A stretch of 64,000 nucleotides of DNA from Larix kaempferi (lineage: Eukaryota; Streptophyta; Pinopsida; Pinales; Pinaceae), in contig BSBM01000423.1 in NCBI GenBank assembly GCA_027924585.1, positions 4,736,001 to 4,800,000 on the forward strand, read 5' to 3'. The first letter of the stretch is position 1; each line of letters starts with the position of its first letter. Both the position numbers and the translations under genes were made by a program. Shown one piece after another: positions 47,671 to 57,450 of this stretch. The notes under the pieces are model-generated. The model worked only from the letters and a program-made list of their open reading frames with translations. It searched no databases and was not told where the DNA came from.

Positions 47671-50010
47671 ATGGCTGATAGAGGAAAATCTTCCACGGTC
47701 ATAGATAACACTGAAAACCCGCTTGAAGAAAAATCAGACAAACGGCCCAGATCTTGGATTAACAGACCAAGAACGCCTCATTTCTGACCCTGAGCCTCAG
47801 GAAGCTTTGTACGCTGTTCCTTTTGCGGAAATAGAGGACTTGAGAAGACATACTAGATCTTACGTCAGACAGCTAGGTGGTTTAAACGCTGTCAACTTCC
47901 TCCCTAAGAAAACTACACCCAGAAAGGAGCCGCAATACACCCGTGATTCAATCCTCGTTCAAAGTTTTGAAGAACTGGTAAATCTGACTTTGGAAGAAAT
48001 CTCTGGCACTCTTAACAAGGCAGACCAAGAAAATCTCGAAGAAAGTACCACTCCCAAAAGTACCCCACAGGATTCACCCTGCAATTCTCCACCAGGGTCT
48101 CCACGTCCAAACCCAAACATGGCTGTACCTGCTTGGAGAGCAAGGGGAGCGCTGAACCTAGCTGGACCATTCCATAACCTCCCTAAAAACCCAGAAAAGG
48201 TCTTGCCTAAGTACGATCCAGGGAAAGCCATTTCGGCGGAGGATCACCTCAAGAGTTTTTACTTAGCTCTGAACCTTTTGAATGTACAACATGAAGACGT
48301 AGTCTGCAGGTTGTTTCCGTACACATTCGAGCCTAAGGTATCATCTTGGTACTTTAGACTTCAACCCAGCTCAATCTCTAGTTGGGACGATTTCGAAAAG
48401 TGTTTCCTTAAGAAGTATGGGAACCAAAAGACTGTCGCCACGCTTATGAAAGAACTCCTATCCATGAGAATGGAGAAGAAGGAAAAGGTTCAAGACTTTA
48501 ATCAAAGATTCACAACGCTGTTAAATAACTTTAGTGAAACTAACAAACCCACATAAGAGTCTTTGATTGAATACTACACAACAGCTCTTGAAGGTCCAAT
48601 CGCAATGTTTGTAAAACGATCCAAGAAAACGACCCTAATAGAGAATTTTGAGGAAGCTCGAAAGGTAGAGGAAGAGGCTGATAGCATAGCTAAACATGCC
48701 TTAGATATGGAAACAAAACCAGCAGCTAGCAAGAAACCTTTGCTCCTCACGAGAGGCAAAGAAGAGCAATCTACGGATATGGAAAATGTAGTCAAGATGA
48801 TGCAGAAGTTATCTAACAAAATCGTAGATCTTGAGAAAGACAAGGCTGCTAGTACATCTAGGAAACCTTTCAAACCATTCTATAAAAGAAGGGAAGACGG
48901 GGAACAGTCTCACCCACCAATGAACACTGCCCCTGTTTTAAACTTGAATGAGATTGGGATGGAAAATTTCTGCACCTTTCACCAAGAACCACACTCGGAG
49001 AAGAGCTGCCCTCAATGGATCAATTCCATGAGCTTGGTCATGAACCAAATGTTAGATTCTCAGATCCCGGACCAGGATGATCCTCCAGAAGAGTCAAACC
49101 CTGAGTTGCAGGAACCAACCCCGGACACTACTATGGTGTTGTGGGATTGGGTACCTATGACTGAATTAGTAGAAGAAGGCCATGTAGATAGCTCTCCCTC
49201 TACCATAAATGTTGCCACTCGCAGCAAGGGCCCAATTGCGGATCCTGTACCAGTCACCATTCCCCATAAGCCTAAAATTTCGAAAGATCCGCCCAGGAGG
49301 CATATACCAATCATCCCACCACAGCCCAAAGTAAACCAAACAGCTGCCAAACAGCCAAGCGCTGACAACACAGTTCAGCCGCCTAAAGCAACCATGAACA
49401 AAACAGATCAGTCCATTCGAATTGGGAATGAATCCGATATAGGGTATGATATTATCGAAGATATCAAGAAAGTTAAAGCGAACGTATCAATATTTGACAT
49501 GTGTAGCTTGCCCCATCAACGAGACAAACTACTGCATGTTTTACAACCAAAACCCAGCGCTACATTAACAGATTCTCAAGACAATCCTGAAATTAACGAG
49601 GCTAGCATCGGTGGGAAATCCAAATCCCAAACATTGCCATTTCTGCTGACATTCGAAATTTTTAATCACAATGTTCATAACTGTCTGGTAGACTCTGGAG
49701 CTTCTTCAAACGTTATGCCACTTTCAATTTGTAAGAAAATTAATGGACAGCCCGTACCATCCCCAGCTCAAATCATACAATTAGACAGGACTGCTGTCAA
49801 GGTTATAGGGGAGATGAAAGATGTTTTAATTAGACTGTCAGCCGACCCTAGAGTCACTCAATTTATTGACATAATGGTGGTCGATATCCCTGAAGCTTAT
49901 GGGCTGATTTTGAGTAGGGATTGGTCTACCAAGTTGAGTGGCTACTTTGCTACCCGATTGGTCTCATCTGTGGCTGCCTTATCAGAACAGGCAGAATCAG
50001 ATTAAAATTC
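47671..50010 (+). pseudogene. Gag-protease, internal copy 1 (frameshifted)
   Basis: The ATG at 47671 matches the intact start at 61950. One extra A near 47731 breaks the frame, a GAA-to-TAA change makes a stop at 48554-48556 (LTR-proximal copy 2 has GAA), and an extra C near 49952 shifts protease into the next frame. Gag has the retrotransposon gag domain (WYFRLQPSSISSWDDF near 48345, then FLKKYG) and a Tat-type zinc finger of the form CxFHxxxxHxxxxC (CTFHQEPHSEKSC near 48970). Protease has LVDSGASSNVMPL near 49686 and GLILSRDW near 49900. The protein would form particles and cleave the polyprotein if intact. Confidence 0.88.
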
Positions 50011-50690
50011 TTAGGGAACCTCATATGAAACAGAACGTAACCCAACTAGAAGAAAAGAATGAGGCTGTAGCTTTCTCTTCCTCGGTCCTGGGAAATTACT
50101 TCTTAGAAATGGATCCGGGTAACTATCAATCTGAAACCTTTTGCCATGAATCAGACAAACAGTCCGATCTCCTTCATTTCTCTCGGACTGATGAGGTTGA
50201 TTGTAACATAGTCAATTTAGTTGTTGACATAGACCACAAAGAAACTAACTTAGTTGAATCTAAAGATACCTTTTGGACATTATACTTTGATGGCTCTAAA
50301 ACTCTGGAAGGATCCGGAGCCGGTTGTGTCCTAATGATCCAAAGAAGAACAAGTATTTTTTGTCTTGTAGATTAGAATTCGATTGTACTAATAATACCAC
50401 CGAATATGAAGCTTTGGTACATGGTTTAAAGAAGGCCATTGGCTTAAATGTTAAGTACCTGAAGGTTTTTGGTGACTCCGAGATCGTTGTCAGACAAGTA
50501 AGTGACACCATTCATTGTCTCTCACCCCACTTGAAAGGTTACCAGGCTGAGGTATGGGATTTAATCATGTATTTTGACGCTTTCAATATAAAATCAATTC
50601 CCAGATTGCAAAATGCTGCTGCTGATTTGTTAGCAACATCTGCTTCTAGATTGGTGCCGTCAAATAACAAGTGCTCTATTGAATTGATTT
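50010..50690 (+). pseudogene. Archaeal-type RNase H located upstream of RT, copy 1
   Basis: After the protease tail (GNYFLEMD near 50092) comes an RNase H: YFDGSKT (first Asp, about 50284), TTEYEALVHGL (Glu, about 50398), VFGDSEIVVRQV (Asp, about 50467) and NAAADLLA (last Asp, about 50617). All four catalytic acids are present. The TNNTTEYEAL and GDSEIVV motifs mark the archaeal-like type known as the additional RNase H of Tat elements. In most Tat elements that I know it sits after the native RNase H; here it precedes RT. A one-base loss near 50334 shifts the frame. Confidence 0.82.
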
Positions 50691-50979
50691 TCAGGCCTTC
50701 CATTCCCGATAACATCACCAACTTCAGAGTATTCGATGATGATGAGCAAATTATCAGTTTCCTGACAAACGAAGACAGTTTTCAAGGAGCTGCAATAGAT
50801 GAGGAAGAACATGATGCTGATTTGATGAAGAAGGAAGACGAGAAAGGAAATTTCATGCCAAAGGGGGTAAGGTCCCTCGAAATGCTTTTCGACCTTCAAA
50901 ATAAGTTCAAAAGACCAGCTAATACCAAAACTAACAGCTCATCAATGCAACATGAGTTGGTCAATTTGGGTACCGAGGC

Positions 50980-51915
50980 AGAACCAAAATTTGTCAACCT
51001 TGGCAAATGTTGTTCACTAGATAGGTTCATTAAGCTGTTTAAACAGTACAAGGATGTTTTTGCATGGACCTATGAAGATCTGAAAAACATATGACGTCTG
51101 CATCATCCAGCATGTTATACCAATGAAAGCGGGCGTCAAGCCATTTCAGCAGCAGTGAAGAAGGATGCATCCCACTCTTGAACCGCTGATCCAAAAGGAA
51201 TTAAAAGAAGCTCCTGGACGCTAAGATAATCTTCAAAGTTCGGCATTCCGAATGGGTTGCAAACTTGGTTCCCGTGAAGAAGAAATCAGGAGAGATTAGG
51301 CTATGTGTAGACTTCAGGATTTAAACAAAGCTTCGGATAAAGATAACTACCCTCCGTGCCTTCAATGAGCAAATCCTACAAATGGTGTCTGGATCTGAAC
51401 TGTTTTCTCTCCTCGATGGTTTCTCTGGCTATAATCAAGTGTTAGTAGCCGAGGAAGATCGTCTCAAGACTACCTTCAGGACTAAGTGGGGAACTTTCGC
51501 TTACAGGAGAATGCCATTTGGTTTGATAAATGCTGGAGCTACATTCCAAAGGGCGATGGATATTGCCTTCCCGAGGATTGGGTGGGAAAATGTGTTGTTG
51601 TTTACTTAGATGATGTGACAGTCTTTTCGAAGAAAAGGGAAGATCATGTTGTTCATCTGAGGCACATCTTTGACCGTTGCCGGAAGTATGGTATCTCCTT
51701 GAATCCCAAGAAGAGCGTGTTTGCTGTACCCGAAGGTAAGCTCTTGGGTCATGTCATCTCCAAAGGGGGAGTGTCAATCGACCAAGAAAGAGTCCAAGCT
51801 ATTAATAAGATCCCAATGCCTCACAACAAAAAATCTATGCAGTCTTTTATGGGCACCATCAATTTTGTCCGCAGATTTGTTCCGGATTTTGCACAAATCG
51901 TTAAGTCGTTGTAGC
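50980..51915 (+). pseudogene. Ty3/gypsy reverse transcriptase, copy 1 (broken)
   Basis: Recognisable motifs are the pre-RT segment YKDVFAWTYEDLK near 51050, HPTLEPLIQKELK in a shifted frame near 51170, SEWVANLVPVKKKSGEIRLC near 51250, LLDGFSGYNQV near 51412, TFAYRRMPFGLINAGATFQ near 51495 and the catalytic VVVYLDDVTVFSKK near 51595, followed by LGHVISKGGVSID. Breaks include an extra A near 51082, TGA at 51156-51158, several indels at 51190-51340, one near 51595 and TAG at 51912-51914. Confidence 0.88.
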
Positions 51916-51929
51916 AGATGGTTAAAAAA

Positions 51930-52590
51930 AGCGCACAATTCAAGTGGACGGGCTTTGGAGAAGGACGCATTTAGAGATGTCAAGGCAGCTGTAGCTAAAG
52001 CTCCTTCCTTAAGAAGCCCAGATTTTGGTAAAGATTTCATCTTGTATACCTTCGCTTCGGATGATTCTCTCGCAGCTGTACTCACGCAAAAGGTGGAGTT
52101 GGGGGACGAGTACCCAATTTCGTTTATGAGCACTAGTCTGCAAGGGGCTGAGCTGAATTACCCCGTAGTTGACAAGCATGCCTACGCAGTTTTCAAAGCA
52201 GTCAAGAAGTTTAGGCCATACATTTTGAAGAACAGAACTAAAGTCATAGTTCCCCATCCAGCTGTTAGATCCCTTTTCGTTCAAAAGGAATTGGGAGAGA
52301 GGAGAGGAAACTGGGTCACAGCTCTGCAGGAGTACGATCTGGAATTTAAACCGGCTACAATGATCAAAGGACAAGGTCTATGCAAGTTACTGGCGGGAAA
52401 CCCGACTGATGAAGAGCACCATTGGAGAAATGAAGCTGAGCTCAATTCGGTTGAAGTATGCCATATCTTTACAGCTCCCCAGTCATGGTATAGGGATCTA
52501 GTGCACTATTTGCAGCAAGGATATCTACCCGAACACTGGAATTCTAAACAAAGAAGGGCACTCCGCTTGAAATCGGCACCCCTATCAGAT
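51930..52590 (+). pseudogene. Native gypsy RNase H without catalytic acids, copy 1
   Basis: The fold is recognisable (DFGKDFILYTFASDDSLAAVL near 52020, then PISFMSTSLQGAELNYPVVD, and KKFRPYILKNRTKVI near 52205). The usual catalytic triad is gone: YTFAS in place of xTDAS, VVDKHAY in place of xEKEL, and VPHPAV in place of TDHxxL. Such decay of the native RNase H after gain of the archaeal-type domain is known in Tat elements, where the native domain persists as a structural connection. Confidence 0.8.
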
Positions 52591-53745
52591 CATTGATGGG
52601 ATTCTTTTAGAAAGAATTATGATGGAGTCCTTCTGAGGTGTTTGGAAAAGGAGGATGCAAACAAAGTTGTCAAAGAATTGCATGATGGCCCCGCAGGTGG
52701 CCATTATTCAGGAGAGACGATAGCACACAAGATACCGAGAGCTGGTTATTACTGGCCCACTCTGTTTCGAGATGCCCACGCATACGCACGAAACTGTGAT
52801 GTATGTCAAAGAAGCGCTGGGAAGTTACCTAAGGCCGCAGGCCCATTACAGCCGGTCATCATCTCTGAGCCTTTTGAGCAATGGGGCATAGATGTTATCG
52901 GAGAAATAAATCCAAATTCTTCCTTGCAACACCGATACATTCTGACGGCTACCGATTACTTCACTAGGTGGACGGAGGCCATCCCGTTGCGCAAGATCAA
53001 TGAAGACGCAGTTATCAGCTTCTTGAAAGAGAACATCATAACCAGGTTTGGGGTTCCAATTTCCCTTGTTTTTGATAATGCTACTTATTTTTCATCTTGC
53101 AAGATAAATGAATTTGTTTATGAATGGGGAATTAAGTTGCATTATTCAGCCAATTACTACCCTCAGGGAAACGGATTAGCTGAATCCTCAAACAAGAATC
53201 TGATTCGAATCCTCAAGAAAACTGTGATAGAAAACCAGAGAAGTTGGCATGTGGCTCTCCCAAACGCCTTATGGGCAGATAGAGTAACCCCGAAGAATGC
53301 TGTAGGTGTCTCCCCTTTCACTCTCGTCTATGGCAAGGAAGCCATACTTCCCCCAAACATCTTACTACCATCCTTACAATTGTCCCAAGCCTCTCGGGGT
53401 TCTGGTAGCCAAGCCCTCTACAATCCAGGATAGACACCCCTGCTTCGACTGGAAGAAGCCCGACACAAAGCTAAAGACCGATTTCATCAGCATCAGGACA
53501 TAGTTAAGAGATGGTTCGATAAGAGGAAATCCGGCAAGAGGGACTTTGAAGTTGGGGATTTAGTCCTGAAATGGGACCATAATCACGAAGGCAAAGGAAT
53601 GCATACGAAATTTCAACATCTATGGGTAGGCCCGTACCAAATTTCTACAAAATTAGGCCCATCCACTTATAAATTGACAAATCTCGAGGGAGAGGAAGTA
53701 GCCCTTCCGCTCAATGGCCTCGCCCTGAAACAATATTTCGCATAA
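52590..53745 (+). pseudogene. Integrase of the Tat-like element, copy 1
   Basis: The zinc-binding region is complete (ELHDGPAGGHYSGETIAHK with CDVCQ near 52797). The D,D,E core is WGIDVIGE near 52882, VFDNATYF near 53070 and GLAESSNKNL near 53175. The C-terminal segment has DFEVGDLVLKWDHNHEGKG near 53540, VGPYQI near 53628 and ends ALKQYFA with TAA at 53743-53745. No chromodomain follows, as expected for Tat and unlike the neighbouring chromovirus. One in-frame TAG (53431-53433) interrupts it; apart from that the frame from 52642 is intact. Confidence 0.9.
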
Positions 53746-54797
53746 GTCTCCTCGAGACTTCCTGTACATAAATAAAATTGTCTTTTCGCTTTCGCTTTTA
53801 GATGTTTTATTTTTCACATTATTTCCTTCTTTGTTATTTGAACTTTTCGATAGTTTTTGTTTTCTGAAGCACCCTTTTGCTGAGTTTCCCGTTGAAGATA
53901 GCTCTCTCAAAGAAAACGTGTAACCCATGGGTCTGGAACCCTGCTCAGTAAACCCGGTCTGCTGTGCTCTCGCTGAAATATTCAAAAGGGGGGAGGCCTA
54001 CCCTGCTAGTCACACTAATCCTGTTCAATAGAAGAGACCCATGGCCATCTTCACTACTATCGTTGGGCTCCACCCACTCTCACACTTTAAAGGCATCTCA
54101 AGAAGGTTACCTAAGTTGGACCCATGGAAAGTGGCACCTCTCGAGGACACGGGGTATTGAAATGACTCCATGCTGCTGATTTAAAAAAAAAGCCAAAATG
54201 GCCTACATCCAAGAGTCTGTTTTCCAGGGATTCTCGCCTCAATTAAAGCATGGCTGAGATAAAAGCAAAAGGGACATGTAAAATCAAGAAGGCTGTCCAA
54301 AAGGCCCAGCTCAAAATAGGCTCCTCTCCGTCCGTGAAGTTGATCAAATCAATAAAACCTCTAACTCACACAAAAGGACATTATGGATTGAGGAGCCCAA
54401 ATCAAAGATCTGTCCAAAAGAAAATATCCCTGGAAGGCTCAAACAGCTAAGTTGTCCAAAGTACAAGCATCCCAAAGGGTGCCAGCAGCATGGGAATGAG
54501 GAACAAGAACAATAATGTCCATGAGAAAGTGTTGCAAATCCTGTGGAATCCGGCAGTAGTGACCATTTGAGGGATGACCCTCCTAAAATGAATCTCATAT
54601 GCTGGCCCTCTGAGAGTGGTGAAGATGCCTCGGTCGAAGCTCCCCTTTCCCCCAATGGCTAGCAGGAAAAGTGCTCCTTCCCCCGCATGAGTCTAAAATG
54701 CTCAGCTGAGTAGTACACCCGAGACGGATGTTTTAATGAAGATCCGGACCATGTAGGGTATTTTTTCAGAGATCTGTGTTCGCCAGCGACTCGCCAT
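53746..54797 (+). other. 3' untranslated part of internal region 1
   Basis: About 1.05 kb between the integrase stop and giant LTR 2. The only strong purine run is AAAAGGGGGGAGG at 53984-53996, 800 bp from the LTR; the bases directly before the LTR (GCGACTCGCCAT) are not purine-rich. A 66-codon open frame (54250-54450) is not recognised. Confidence 0.6.
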
Positions 54798-55109
54798 TGT
54801 TGTTGCAGCAACACCCCTCCCCAAAATTTTGTACATGTTGGGGGCCCTCCTTTATTTTTTGTAGAAAATTTGCTTGAGAAGCCATCCCAGCCGTCAGCTC
54901 TGTTTTCAACATAAAATTTTACTTCCCTGATGAACAGCTTGTCGTCAATCCTCCCATGTTTTCCCCAGTGAGCCAAAAGATGACTTAGTTTTTTCCCAAA
55001 CGTTTTGGAATGATTCGGACATTGTCCCGAAGCGGCGGGAGTCAAACGTTCAACCTTTCCGAAAGGAGGACTTAGATTTTCTTTGCCAAAATCAGCGGAA
55101 GCCATTGGG

Positions 55110-56310
55110 CAAGATCACCCGAAACGGCGGAAGCTTTCGCTCAAGCCTTCCGCAACCACGGAGAAATTCGAGTAGTTCTCCCGAAACGGCGAGGAATTCG
55201 ACAAAGCCACCCGAAACGGCGGAAGCCAACGTGTTTTACCTCCCCGAAAAAGGACTCCGATTATGGCCATTAGCTGCGGAAACTGTTCGTGAAACCTTGC
55301 CGAAACGGCGGAGCGATTCAGCTCTGTCTCCCGAAACGGCGGAAGCCATTCAGTTAAACTTGCCGAAATAACGCGAAAGAATTCATCAACTTCTTCCGAA
55401 GTAAAAGACTTGGAAATTTTTTCGATCATTGCTTCTGCGGAACGGCTTAGCTCCCGAAACGGCGAAGCCTTTCACTCAGACCTTCCGCGACCGCGGAAAG
55501 GTTCCGGCTTTCCTTCCGAAATGGAGGGACACATTCGCCTTATTCTCCCGGAAAACACTTAGAACATTTTACAACCGTCCGTGGAGAAATTGGAGTTCCC
55601 TTCCCGAAACGGCGGGGGAATTCACTAAAATGTTCCGAAACAGCGGAAACCATTCGGATAAGTCCCGCGCAGGAATTCACGATTTCCTCCCGAAGTATGA
55701 AGGGACTTAGATTTTTTCGGAGAGCCTCGGCGAAAGCCTTCAGCCTTTTGCTCCCGAAACCGTGGGAGACTTCATGAAACCCTCTCGAAACAGCGGAAGC
55801 CATCTCCATAAGTCCCGCGGAGGAATTCACGGTTGCCTTCCGAAACCATGAAAAGGACTTAGAATTTTCTCAAGAAGCTGTCGCGGAGGCCTCCTGCCTT
55901 TGCTCCCGAAACGCGGAAGCCTTCGGGCTACCCTTCCGAAACAGCGGAAGCCAATCGCTTAAACCGCTCGGCGAATGTCTCCGAAACAACCCGGGTGAAT
56001 ATGCGGAAAAGTATAAGTTTTGCTTCCGAAACGGCGGAAGCCATTCCCAAAAGCTTTCCGAAACTAGCGGGAGCCTTCGCCAAACCTTCCCAAAAAATTA
56101 ACAAGACTTCAAAGTTTTGGTTCGCGGGAGCTTTCACAAAAGTCTTCCGAAAATACCGGGAGCATTCGCTATATCGTTCCGAAACGGCGGAAGTTTTGGC
56201 GTTACCCGTCCGCTACGCGGCGGTCTCTCGCGGAAGGCTTCGAGCTTCCTTTCCGCAGTAAGCCCCGAAACGTCGGAAGCTTTCATCGAATCCTTCCGCA
56301 ACGGCGGATA
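55110..56310 (+). repeat. Interspersed CCGAAACGGCGGAAGCC array in U3 of LTR 2
   Basis: Counterpart of the array in LTR 1, same order and spacing of the degenerate 17-18-bp words, with few substitutions (for example an AACGGCGGAAG copy near 56180 that is AATGGCGGAAG in LTR 1). Confidence 0.8.
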
Positions 56311-56431
56311 CAATTCACGAACTGGCCCCGCGAATGACGGTTGCACGAAAACCTAGACCGTTGACGTGACCGCTACGCGCGGCGAATTTAAACCCCGTTG
56401 TAAATACGCCACCTACCGAATTAAAAGCTCA

Positions 56432-56453
56432 CACGTGCCCGGTCTATATAAAA
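56432..56453 (+). promoter_or_regulatory. Upstream promoter (G-box plus TATA box) for ORF1, LTR 2
   Basis: CACGTG at 56432-56437 and TATATAAAA at 56445-56453, identical to LTR 1 and about 1 kb before the ORF1 ATG. Confidence 0.6.
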
Positions 56454-57450
56454 TACGGTGAGGGGTTCGACCAATCCACCATTGTTTTTGAATCGGCCAA
56501 CGACGTGCGATACCGTGCAAACCGCTCCAGCTCACCTCGCGCATCCGTGCTCGCAGCCACCTCGCTCAAGCAATCCCCACGGTGCCAGGTAGGATCTTGA
56601 CCTTGGTTTTCACTAATGAGTTGTCTTTTGGGGAAAGCAATGGTTTTAGTGGGATTGTGACGGGCAAAACACCCGTCAAGGGCTATGTTTTGCCCGTCAG
56701 GTACAGTGAACGGAGTTTTCATTTTACAAAATCGTCATAGGCCGTCGTGAAAACGTTATATTTTACCTCAATAGTGGTGGGTGCGGGCGGTTAACCATGC
56801 CCTGTTTTGTTTTAAACCCCGGGCCGCACCCCTCGTCGTGGGTTAAGTTGTCGAAACCCTATGCGCTTTCCATGTCCCGGGCCGTTAACTCGGATGTAAA
56901 ACCCTGGGCCCTTTCCATAAGCTCCAGCCCCTAGACGCGAGCCGAAACCCGTAAGCGTTTAAGACACGAGAGCCGACACCTGAAGCCATGGCCGCCCTAG
57001 CACTCCCCGTCAGCATTTCCCCGACGCCGTCACCTTCGCTCAGACTAAAAGCACCCCGTAGTGACTCGGCGAGTGGCCGCATGTGACGATAGCATCCATA
57101 GCCCTCACCGAGTCAACCCGCGTCTCCCCGCCGTCAACCTCTCCAACCGCAGCTATAACGAAGGACATCTCCTTCCGCGAGGCGGAACCGGAAGCCAATT
57201 GCTTCCGCGAATCGCCTATCGGTCCGAAAAAACCAATAGCTTCCGCAACGTGGCTTATCCCATACTCGTCTTTTAAAGAGCTTCGAATGTTTCAATATAT
57301 GTCTTATGATTAAAATAATGTTTTGCTGCCTAAATATTTGCTTCATTGACTTATTTCATTAATGTCAAGCAATGTTACTCTCTGCTGAAACTTTACAGCC
57401 TGGTACTCAAATAATGACTGTGATATGGATGTTATCAGGGATAAAACAAG

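Larger units (their letters stand above)
47639..54797 (+). mobile_element. Internal region 1 of the Tat-like element (defective)
   Basis: About 7.16 kb between two giant LTRs: primer site, gag, protease, archaeal-type RNase H, reverse transcriptase, native RNase H, integrase, then ~1.05 kb of 3' untranslated sequence. The coding part was probably one long frame. It now carries at least eight frameshifts or stops and should be non-functional. Confidence 0.85.

Noticed and set aside
47700-52600. Programmed frameshifting as the explanation for frame changes in internal copy 1.
   Set aside because: Where copy 2 can be compared (the extra A near 47731 and the TAA at 48554) it is in frame, and the later changes are scattered through conserved motifs; simple decay or sequencing error fits better.
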